Shown here in pieces: positions 1-5,180 of a stretch of DNA of 6,210 nt (within the stretch, counting starts at the first letter, position 1; each line of letters begins with the position of its first letter). Position numbers and translations under genes: made by a program. This DNA is from Archangiaceae bacterium (GTDB lineage Bacteria; Myxococcota; Myxococcia; Myxococcales; Myxococcaceae), in NCBI GenBank assembly GCA_023248915.1, contig JAHFDQ010000381.1, positions 1-6,210 on the forward strand. Reading direction: 5' to 3'. Under the pieces are notes generated by a model that saw only the letters and a list, made by a program, of their open reading frames with translations, was not told where the DNA came from and did not search any database.

Positions 1-1876
1 GCGGTGCGCCCGCGAGCTCGGCCTGTGACACTTCGTCGGCGAAAGTCAGCACCGACCCCAGCTTCTCCGCCTCGTCCCGCGAAGCGTCGCCACCGCCAAG
101 GCTTCCCAGGTCACGCAGAATTGCCCCGAGCGACCGGTACAGGTCGGGGCGCGGGTCGAGGTAGGCCCCGGCTCGCGCGCTGGCCAGCTCGCGAGGCACG
201 CCTTCCTCCGGCCAGATCACGGGCGGACGGGGCGTCGAGAGCGTGTCGTGGCGAAGCTCGGCCCACGAGGCAGCGGCGGCGACCACCTGTCGCGCCCTCC
301 AAGCGTCGGTCCGGGCAAAGGCGGGAACCGCTTCTCCCGCCGGAGCCAGAGCGCACCGAAGCACGTCGAGCCACCGCGCGTAGAGCCCAACGGCCGGGCG
401 GAGCTGCGCGTCGCCGTGATCGGCGGGTTCGCTCGCACCCGTCGTACCGGCAGCTCCCGTCGCCAATTTCGACCCCGTCATGCCAGGCGCGCCAGTCACG
501 CCTGCCGTGCCCACCGCGCCGGCCGCTCCCGTCACGCCTGCCACACCCGTCGCTCCCGTTACGCCCGGTACGCCCGTCATACCCGTTGCGCCCGAGGCTC
601 CCGTCACGCCCGGAATGTCCGCGGATTCCGTTCGGCCCGAGCGAAGTCGAGGGCCCCCGTCTAGCTCCCCCTCACTTCGCGCCGGTTGAGGGGCCCCTTC
701 GGGTCGCCCGGCATCCGATCCACCGCCCTCCGAACGCAGCGCCGCGATCAGGTCGAGGCTCGACGGCAGCCCATCGGTTCGGGTGCCGGCTGCTCGACTC
801 AGGGCCTCCGAGTCGGGCAGGGGCGCGGCACCGAGAAGGCTCCACTCCTCTATACGCGCCAGGCCCTGTGCGGGCGCATCCAAGCTGCGCAGGCGCAGCC
901 CGGACGCCAACGACGAGAGCAGGTCCGCAGGCATCGCCTCCGGCCACTCCGGAACCCCCGGCGGCAACAACGCTGAGAGCTCGGCGAGGCCGGTCCCTTC
1001 CCGAGCGCCCGACAGGGACTCCCGCAGCTCGACCACGCGCGCGAGGTGACTTCGCGTCGCGGAGTCCACTGCGCGCACCAGGTCCAGACCGCGCGACAGG
1101 CCTTCGGGGCTGCCCAGATCGAACGCGCAGGACGAGTACAGCTCTGCCGCCTGGGAGTAACCCGCCAGTGCCCAACCGACGTAGCGCCCACGAGGGGCAA
1201 ACCGTGCGCCGTCCATCGGCTTCGGGCACGCGGGGGAATCAATAGAACCCGCGCCAGCCCGAATCGCCGCAGCCACGGGCGCTACGTCATCGGCCAGCCG
1301 GGGGTCCACGCGCAGGGCCGGCCTCAAGAGCGCCAGCGGCACCGCGTGGTACAGCGCCAACCGGCGCAGTCGCGGCTCGACCACGCCTTCGCGCGGGAAT
1401 GCGGCGAGCGCCCGCTCGAGCCCTGACGCCGCGAAGGCGGTCAATTCCGGCACCGCGACGCTGCGTTCGGCAATGCCCGCGAGCTCGTCGAAGCGAAGCC
1501 GCGCAAGATGGAGGAACAGGTCAACGCTGTAGAAGCTCGGCACCCCCTCGTAGGCGTTGCGGGCGTACACGCCGAAGAGAGGTTCGGCGCGCCCGGCGAC
1601 GACGGCCGAACCGTCCTCCTCGAGCGCCTGCCAGACCGCCCGAGGCAGCGGGCGAGCCCGCTCCGAGCGAAGCGCGGCCGCTATACCCGCCCGTTCCCGA
1701 GCCGCGGCTGCCCCGGCGGCGATTCCTGCCGTCACGCCCACGCGCTCCCTCGCGGCGGCGGGCGGACCGACTGTCGTTGCGGCGGCGCGAACCACGCCCT
1801 CGCGCAGTCTCGCGGCAGTCTCGCTCCCGTCGGGCGGGGAGGCATTGACGAACAGCGCGAGGGCAATTGCCAGCAT
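1..1876 (-). CDS. DUF3160-family protein with internal collagen-like insertion (partial, C-terminus beyond left edge)
   Basis: The frame stays open for 625 codons from ATG 1876 to the window edge. An in-frame TGA lies at 1883-1885 and no start codon falls between it and the ATG, so this is the first possible start; the ribosome-binding site is weak. Residues 2-11 are hydrophobic and end in VNA before SPP, a possible but uncharged signal peptide. DUF3160 landmarks, matched from memory, occur in family order: LFGVYARNAYEGVPSFYSVD with FLHL (100-124); FAPRGRYVGWALAGY (226-240), corresponding to the usual PRGHYTRS block; PSSLDLIAALRS (371-382), corresponding to the LDVMAALGS block; an LYARWLDVLRCAL-type block near 490-505; and SWAELRHDT (537-545). 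The usual LYAKQ after RHDT is replaced by LSTPRPP. Residues about 383-490 are a low-complexity insertion containing 15 Gly-X-Y triplets. Full members usually have roughly 700-900 residues, so the end is missing. The biochemical function of the family is not known to me. Family assignment is fairly sure; export is inferred. Confidence 0.83.
   Translation of the reverse strand, partial: MLAIALALFVNASPPDGSETAARLREGVVRAAATTVGPPAAARERVGVTAGIAAGAAAARERAGIAAALRSERARPLPRAVWQALEEDGSAVVAGRAEPLFGVYARNAYEGVPSFYSVDLFLHLARLRFDELAGIAERSVAVPELTAFAASGLERALAAFPREGVVEPRLRRLALYHAVPLALLRPALRVDPRLADDVAPVAAAIRAGAGSIDSPACPKPMDGARFAPRGRYVGWALAGYSQAAELYSSCAFDLGSPEGLSRGLDLVRAVDSATRSHLARVVELRESLSGAREGTGLAELSALLPPGVPEWPEAMPADLLSSLASGLRLRSLDAPAQGLARIEEWSLLGAAPLPDSEALSRAAGTRTDGLPSSLDLIAALRSEGGGSDAGRPEGAPQPARSEGELDGGPRLRSGRTESADIPGVTGASGATGMTGVPGVTGATGVAGVTGAAGAVGTAGVTGAPGMTGSKLATGAAGTTGASEPADHGDAQLRPAVGLYARWLDVLRCALAPAGEAVPAFARTDAWRARQVVAAAASWAELRHDTLSTPRPPVIWPEEGVPRELASARAGAYLDPRPDLYRSLGAILRDLGSLGGGDASRDEAEKLGSVLTFADEVSQAELAGAP
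476..610 (-). repeat. Collagen-like (Gly-X-Y)15 coding repeat inside the DUF3160 gene
   Basis: On the minus strand, residues 423-467 read as 15 uninterrupted triplets: GVT GAS GAT GMT GVP GVT GAT GVA GVT GAA GAV GTA GVT GAP GMT. After a break (GSKLAT), GAA GTT GA follows, down to about position 434. Thr dominates the third position of the triplet, and Val or Ala the second; Pro is rare. This resembles bacterial collagen-like proteins, in which Thr stands in for hydroxyproline. At DNA level it is a degenerate 9-bp periodicity built from GGC/GGA/GGT, GTG/GCG and ACG codons. The synonymous codons vary, so it is not a fresh slippage product. Confidence 0.9.
634..655. repeat. Hairpin repeat with 12-nt loop, within the DUF3160 coding region
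   Basis: On the plus strand GGCCC (634-638) pairs perfectly with GGGCC (651-655) around the 12-nt loop GAGCGAAGTCGA. This loop with a variable flanking stem resembles a short palindromic repeat that I recall as scattered through many bacterial genomes, often as TCCT-loop-AGGA. The different but still complementary stem here is what a folding-conserved element would show. It is translated on the minus strand as part of the GGPRLRSGRTES segment, just N-terminal to the collagen-like array. Membership of that repeat class is from memory and not verified. Confidence 0.55.
668..693. repeat. Second hairpin, 7-bp stem and 12-nt loop, within the DUF3160 coding region
   Basis: CCCCTCA (668-674) is the exact reverse complement of TGAGGGG (687-693), with a 12-nt loop (CTTCGCGCCGGT). 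It lies 12 bp from the hairpin at 634-655 and has the same loop length. It is translated on the minus strand as part of the linker EGAPQPARSEGEL, between the LDLIAALRS block and the collagen-like array. The complementarity is seen directly; any role as a mobile or REP-like repeat is inference. Confidence 0.5.
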
Positions 1877-2013
1877 GCGCGCTCATCTTGCCCGGCGGAT
1901 GCCTTTCAGGCCGCGAAAAACCTTCGCGCCGGTTCGCGCGCGCGCAACGCCTGCACTCGCGACCGGACGCCCGGGGCTGGCGCCCTGGCACGCCGCCTGC
2001 TCGGCATGCCCTC
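1877..2013. promoter_or_regulatory. Divergent intergenic region between the DUF3160 gene and the lipoprotein gene
   Basis: This gap of 137 bp separates two divergent starts (ATG 1876 minus, GTG 2014 plus), so promoters for both transcripts should lie here. No convincing -35/-10 pair is visible. The only local structure is CGCGAA (1912-1917) facing TTCGCG (1923-1928) across a 5-nt spacer, a small inverted repeat that could be an operator or only a G+C-driven coincidence. Open frames crossing the gap read as Arg/Pro/Ala-rich noise. Confidence 0.4.
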
Positions 2014-2427
2014 GTGCGCCACACCTTCCCATGCCACGCCGCGCGCGCGGCGCTCTTGCCAGCCTTCCTCGGGAGCTGCGTCTCGGGCCCCACGTCGAGG
2101 CCGCCCGCTCCTCTGCCGCCTCCCTCGCCAGCGACGATTCAGGCCCTCGGCTACTCCGACGTGGTGCAGTACGGCACCGAGCTGGCCCACCGGCAGGGGT
2201 ACGACGTCGAGTTCTTCGAGGCCGTTCCGGTGGGCCGAAACCTGTGGCGAGTGCGGTTCGGCCTGGGGGCGCGCGGCTCGGGGCGGCTGCTCGAGGTCGA
2301 GTTCGACGCCGCCAGCCGAAGGTTGGTCAGCACCGTCGAGCTTCAGGAAGTCGCCCGGAAGGTGGGGCCCGACCGGCCGGCCGGCACGATCGCCGACGCC
2401 GGAGTCCAGTCGGGGCCCGGCCCGTAG
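2014..2427 (+). CDS. Probable small lipoprotein, function unknown
   Basis: The chosen start is GTG 2014, giving 137 residues. From it the N-terminus is MRHTFPCHAARAALLPAFLGSC: basic residues, a short hydrophobic stretch and a lipobox-like LGSC with Cys22 as the putative lipidated residue. A Pro/Ser-rich tether follows (23-40), then a compact domain (41-118). That domain has a helical part around YSDVVQYGTELAHRQGY and a strand-rich part with LWRVRFGLGARGSGRLLEVEFDAASRRLVSTVEL, which suggests a beta-hairpin or meander loosely like PepSY-type small exported domains. The fold guess is weak. The frame opens earlier, at ATG 1867, but the extra residues are Arg/Pro-rich, look non-coding and would run into the divergent gene. 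It is followed after 41 bp by the HEAT-repeat gene, probably in the same transcript. I do not recognise a named family. An envelope location is inferred from the lipobox. Confidence 0.7.
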   Translation: MRHTFPCHAARAALLPAFLGSCVSGPTSRPPAPLPPPSPATIQALGYSDVVQYGTELAHRQGYDVEFFEAVPVGRNLWRVRFGLGARGSGRLLEVEFDAASRRLVSTVELQEVARKVGPDRPAGTIADAGVQSGPGP

Positions 2428-2468
2428 CCCGACCGACGCGGCGTTCAGTGCTGGGGTAGAAGCTGTAC

Positions 2469-2981
2469 GTGCCTCACCCCTCGCTCCTCGACGCCCTCGT
2501 GCTCGGCACCGACTCTGGGCGCGAAGAAGCCGAAATGGCGCTGGCCGCGGTGCTCGACGCAGGCGACGCCCGACGTCTGGCCAAGCTAGCCCGAGAGGCC
2601 CGCTCGAGCGGTGTGCGCCAGGCGGCGGTCCGGTCGCTCGGCAGGGGGCGCGCGGGCACTCGAGGCTTGCAGGGGGTGCTACTCGACGCTCTGCGCGACA
2701 CTTGCGAGAGTCCCCTCGTTCGGGCCAGGGCGGCCGAGGCCCTGGGCGCATTTCCCACCCGCGGTTTCCTTGCCGGGGAAGCGCTGGTCGAGGCGCTGGG
2801 CCACCCCGACCCGGAACTCAGAGTGGCGGCCGCCCGCACGCTCGCGCGTCTGCGCTTCCGCGCGGCGCTCGGGCCTCTCGCAACCCTCGCCGCGGAAGAT
2901 CGGCGCTGCTGCCCTGGAGCAGGTCGCGTCTGCGATGAGGCGCGCCGTTCCATGCGGCGAATCCGGTCGGCCCACGACTAG
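2469..2981 (+). CDS. HEAT-repeat protein (about four helical repeats)
   Basis: GTG 2469 is the start: an in-frame TAG at 2457-2459 leaves only this codon or CTG 2463. The protein has 170 residues. It is made of paired amphipathic helices typical of HEAT or PBS-lyase-type repeats: about 33-59 (DARRLAKLAREARSSGVRQA onward), 66-95 (LLDALRDT..PLVRARAAEALG), 100-128 (EALVEALGHPDPELRVAAAR onward) and a degenerate last unit at 129-166. The D/P-x-x-VR-xx-AA-xx-L pattern is clearest in the second and third units. The last unit contains CC-x6-C (Cys147, Cys148, Cys155), unusual for this repeat type. There is no signal peptide, so it is probably cytosolic. Such solenoids usually bind proteins; the partner is unknown. 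It follows the lipoprotein gene by 41 bp, suggesting co-transcription. Confidence 0.8.
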   Translation: MPHPSLLDALVLGTDSGREEAEMALAAVLDAGDARRLAKLAREARSSGVRQAAVRSLGRGRAGTRGLQGVLLDALRDTCESPLVRARAAEALGAFPTRGFLAGEALVEALGHPDPELRVAAARTLARLRFRAALGPLATLAAEDRRCCPGAGRVCDEARRSMRRIRSAHD

Positions 2982-2989
2982 GCCGAAAC

Positions 2990-3005
2990 CGCGCCGAAAG
3001 GTGCG
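2990..3005. terminator. GAAA-loop hairpin between convergent genes, possible terminator
   Basis: CGCGCC (2990-2995) pairs with GGTGCG (3000-3005), six pairs including one G-U, closed by a GAAA tetraloop (GNRA class, very stable). It starts 8 nt after the HEAT gene stop, in the 57-bp gap before the convergent small gene. No T-run follows on either strand, so it is not a textbook intrinsic terminator. It could act as a 3'-end stabiliser or a weak bidirectional stop. Confidence 0.35.
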
Positions 3006-3038
3006 CTCGCGCCGTGCAGCCTCGAATCGCCGGGCCGT

Positions 3039-3221
3039 CTACTCCGGCAGAGGCTGCGGACCAGGGACGATTCCCGCGATATCGGGGTCTTCGCCGTTCG
3101 GGTCGACGCTCGGCCGACTCGCCTTTTCCTTCTTGCGCTCCAGCCGCTCGGCGTCCTTCGTCTTCTTCCGCTCGAGCCGGGTCAGTTCCTTCTGCCTCTT
3201 CGAGAGCCCGGGGTAGGACAT
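3039..3221 (-). CDS. Conserved small basic protein, 60 residues, function unknown
   Basis: ATG 3221 is set by a perfect AGGAGG (plus-strand CCTCCT at 3229-3234) seven nucleotides upstream, the best ribosome-binding site in the window. Residues 1-34 are a highly charged Lys/Arg/Glu helix beginning MSYPGLSKRQKELTRLERKK, with a near-repeat of RLERKK at 15-20 and 26-31. Residues 41-60 are an acidic/Pro tail containing GEDPDIAGIVPGPQPLP. I recall small uncharacterised proteins in other high-G+C Gram-negative bacteria with the same plan: a KRQKE-type basic helix plus an EDPDIAGIVPGPQP tail. The basic part could bind nucleic acid or ribosomes, but this is inference. It is divergent from the FHA gene and convergent with the HEAT gene. 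The frame stays open far upstream, antisense to the FHA gene, but the ribosome-binding site fixes the start. Confidence 0.82.
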   Translation of the reverse strand: MSYPGLSKRQKELTRLERKKTKDAERLERKKEKASRPSVDPNGEDPDIAGIVPGPQPLPE

Positions 3222-3228
3222 GTGGGTG

Positions 3229-3234
3229 CCTCCT
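3229..3234 (-). promoter_or_regulatory. Consensus Shine-Dalgarno site for the 60-residue protein
   Basis: The minus strand reads AGGAGG, with a 7-nt spacer to ATG 3221. It matches the anti-Shine-Dalgarno sequence fully. This decides the start of the small gene against a longer antisense frame and suggests efficient translation. Confidence 0.85.
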
Positions 3235-3244
3235 GTGCGGATAC

Positions 3245-3260
3245 CAAATACGAGGATTTG
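3245..3260. promoter_or_regulatory. Inverted repeat CAAAT-N6-ATTTG in an A+T-rich patch
   Basis: CAAAT (3245-3249) and ATTTG (3256-3260) are perfect inverted copies, 6 nt apart. They lie in the most A+T-rich stretch of the divergent gap (about 3238-3259). The patch lies just upstream of the small gene's ribosome-binding site, where its -10 region or an operator would be expected. No clear -35 partner is visible. Confidence 0.3.
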
Positions 3261-3311
3261 CGGCCGAGCGCCAGCACCCTTCGCCGGAAAAGCCTTGCGG
3301 GCGGAAGCACG

Positions 3312-3332
3312 ACAGCCGACCAAACTGGCTGT
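3312..3332. promoter_or_regulatory. Inverted repeat ACAGCC-N9-GGCTGT upstream of the FHA gene
   Basis: Perfect 6-bp arms (3312-3317 and 3327-3332) flank a 9-nt spacer, 27 bp upstream of the FHA gene start. The 21-bp span fits a dimeric helix-turn-helix regulator, or a leader hairpin if transcription starts upstream. Only one copy is visible in the window. Confidence 0.35.
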
Positions 3333-3359
3333 AGGCTTGAGGACAAGGTTCTTGCCGCC

Positions 3360-5165
3360 ATGAAACTCGAGCTTCGAGAGCTCAACGGTACCGAGACGGT
3401 TCTCGTTCCCGAAGAGGGCCTCACCTTCGGCCGAGCGGGCGGCAACGCCCAGCATTTGATACGCGATGCGGGGGTGTCGAAACGCCACGCGCGCATCTGG
3501 GGCGAAGGCGGTTCGTGGTTCCTCGAAGACCTCGGGTCGTCCAACGGGACGATCTTCGAGGAACAGCGCATCACCGAACCCATCGAGATTCTGCCCGGAG
3601 ACGTCTTCGCCTTCTCGAAGGTGAAGTTCGAGGTGGTGCGGGTGGTGGACGGCCCGGCCCCCGCGAACGGCGCGAACGGGGCCGGCGGGCCCAGCCAGGA
3701 CGTCGACTCGGCCGTCCAGGCGAAGGGCGCGAGACCGCCGTCCGGTTCGGTCGGGAAGGAGGCCACCGCGTCGAAGCCGTCCCGGATTCCGGCGAAGCGC
3801 GACGCGGCCAAGGCCAAGCGGGCCGCCGCCGAAGCGGAAGGCCAGGAAGAAAGTCCCGAACCCAAGAGCGCTGCCCAGCTTCCGGGCGTCGTGCTCTCGG
3901 CGATCGCGTTCTACCTGGCCGCGATTCCGTTGCTCTTGATCAACCCCCTGCACGCCGTGCGCAAGGGCATCGAGAATCAGCGACATGCCGCCAAGGGGCC
4001 GATCGAGCTCGTCGGCTACGCGATTCCGCCGCTGCTCTTGAGCGCGCTCTTGGGGTCGTTCGCGGCCGGTATCGCGGGGGCCGTGCGCGGGGCTTTCTCT
4101 CTGGCGAGCTTCTTCCCCGTCGTCTCGATCATCGTCGCCTTCATCGGCGCCGTCATCGCGGGCTTGGTGTGGCACCCGGTGCTCCGGTGGGTGGTCGACT
4201 TCTTCAAGGGCACCTCGACCGACCGGTCGCGCACCAACTTCTTCCTGATGACCATGACCGGGTCGGCGGCGCTGGCCGTGCCGAACGCCCTGGGAGTGCT
4301 GCTGTCGCTGGTGCAGTTCCGCCTCATCGGGCTGGTCGGCGTCTTGCTGACGGCGGTCGCCTCGCTGGCGATGGCGTTCATCACCTACTCCTGGTTCGCC
4401 CACTTCGAGGTGGTGAAGTGGTTCCGGACCCTGCTGCTCGTGCTCGGCGGGCTTTCGGTGGTCGGCGCGGTGGCCCAGGGCGCCACCGTCCTGACGTCGC
4501 CGGCGAAGACCACGAGCACCGCCGTCGCCAGCGAAGGGTCAGATTCCAGCAGCGACAGGGACTCGGCGGTCGAGTCCGCGAAGAGCTCGGAAGACGTGAA
4601 GGGCACTTCTGAGAAGACCGGGGAAGACGCGAAGAAGCGCCCAGACGACGGCAAGGGCGCCGCGACGAAGTCGGCGGCCGAAACAAAGGCGACCGCCGAC
4701 GACTCCAAGTCCGCACAGGAAAAGGCGGCCGCCGACGCGAAGGCCCGCGCTGAGGAAGCCAAGGCGGCCGAGGCGGCCAAGCGCGCATCCGACGTCAAGA
4801 CCGTGGCCGAGACGCAAGACCGGTCGGCCCGCACCCAAGACACCGATGATTCGCCCTCGGCCGCGCAGCCCCGCGCCCCGCAGGCCCGCATCGAGGGCAC
4901 CGGGTTTCCCGCGTGGAAGGCCCGGCGCGAATTCATCGAAAAGAAGATCGCCGACGACCCGACGCTCTTGACGTCGGTGGCCGGCCTGAAGCCGCTCTAC
5001 CAGGCGGTGCACCTGCGGCAGTACGAGGTCGAGGGCAAGTTCGGGAGGCTGACCGCGAGGAAGCCCGCCGACGCCGTGCTGAACGGCCACCTGCGCGACA
5101 TCGAGCTGTTCGAGAAGACCAACGGCGACATGACCAAGCTGTACCTGAAGCTGCGAAACCGCTGA
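3360..5165 (+). CDS. FHA domain - Yip1-like membrane protein with charged linker and C-terminal helical module
   Basis: The start is ATG 3360, where the protein-like MKLELRELNG begins; AAGG/GAGG at 3339-3348 is a modest ribosome-binding site. The frame is open back to 3222, but those 46 residues look non-coding. Length is 601 residues. Residues 1-97 form a complete FHA domain (phosphothreonine-peptide binding): GR at 24-25, SKRHA at 40-44 and LGSSNGT at 58-64, with the key Arg, Ser, His and Asn present. Residues 98-173 are an Ala/Lys/Pro/Glu linker. Residues 174-378 hold about six membrane helices (roughly 174-196, 217-242, 253-276, 293-320, 322-345, 355-378) in a Yip1-like arrangement. Residues 383-510 are a disordered, highly charged Ala/Lys/Asp/Glu segment. 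Residues 514-601 (FPAWKARREFIEKK onward) are a predicted helical module that I cannot name. An even helix count places both ends in the cytoplasm. The likely role is recruiting Thr-phosphorylated proteins to the membrane; no kinase gene is visible here. Confidence 0.88.
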   Translation: MKLELRELNGTETVLVPEEGLTFGRAGGNAQHLIRDAGVSKRHARIWGEGGSWFLEDLGSSNGTIFEEQRITEPIEILPGDVFAFSKVKFEVVRVVDGPAPANGANGAGGPSQDVDSAVQAKGARPPSGSVGKEATASKPSRIPAKRDAAKAKRAAAEAEGQEESPEPKSAAQLPGVVLSAIAFYLAAIPLLLINPLHAVRKGIENQRHAAKGPIELVGYAIPPLLLSALLGSFAAGIAGAVRGAFSLASFFPVVSIIVAFIGAVIAGLVWHPVLRWVVDFFKGTSTDRSRTNFFLMTMTGSAALAVPNALGVLLSLVQFRLIGLVGVLLTAVASLAMAFITYSWFAHFEVVKWFRTLLLVLGGLSVVGAVAQGATVLTSPAKTTSTAVASEGSDSSSDRDSAVESAKSSEDVKGTSEKTGEDAKKRPDDGKGAATKSAAETKATADDSKSAQEKAAADAKARAEEAKAAEAAKRASDVKTVAETQDRSARTQDTDDSPSAAQPRAPQARIEGTGFPAWKARREFIEKKIADDPTLLTSVAGLKPLYQAVHLRQYEVEGKFGRLTARKPADAVLNGHLRDIELFEKTNGDMTKLYLKLRNR

Positions 5166-5180
5166 GCCGTCCGGCGCGCG

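Noticed and set aside
476..610. Possible CRISPR-like or tandem-repeat array
   Set aside because: The period is 9 bp with degenerate units and variable third codon positions. There is no repeat-spacer structure, and it is explained by codon-level Gly-X-Y repetition.
480..689. Plus-strand Pro/Val/Thr repeat protein (PVTPA-type repeats)
   Set aside because: It is the complementary-strand reading of the Gly-X-Y repeat. The repeat periodicity is explained by the collagen-like coding strand, and no ribosome-binding site precedes the ATG.
4..1245. Long plus-strand open frame (413 codons), Arg/Pro-rich
   Set aside because: It is the antisense image of the minus-strand DUF3160 gene. Its product is Arg/Pro/Ser-rich noise without any domain, and the minus frame carries ordered family motifs.
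1867..2013. Earlier ATG start for the lipoprotein gene
   Set aside because: The added residues are Arg/Pro-rich and would bury the lipobox signal about 70 residues in. The extension would also overlap the start of the divergent DUF3160 gene.
1906..2751. Minus-strand open frame of 281 codons
   Set aside because: It lies antisense to the lipoprotein and HEAT genes. The plus-strand products have a lipobox and helical repeats, while this one shows nothing recognisable.
1508..2938. Plus-strand open frame of 476 codons across several genes
   Set aside because: It spans the divergent gap and overlaps three better-supported genes in other frames. Composition is Arg/Ser/Gly-rich without domains, a common artefact of high G+C.
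3222..3359. N-terminal extension of the FHA protein (46 extra codons)
   Set aside because: The start would lie next to the divergent gene's start and inside its ribosome-binding region. The residues do not look like protein, and the FHA fold begins cleanly at ATG 3360.
3222..4403. Upstream extension of the small minus-strand gene to 454 codons
   Set aside because: It would run antisense through the FHA and membrane domains. Residues upstream of the small protein's Met are His/Arg/Gly-rich noise, and the AGGAGG site fixes the start at 3221.
4385..5090. Several minus-strand open frames over the 3' half of the FHA gene
   Set aside because: They are Ser/Ala/Arg-rich mirror images of the Ala/Lys/Asp/Glu linker codons, with no ribosome-binding site or domain.
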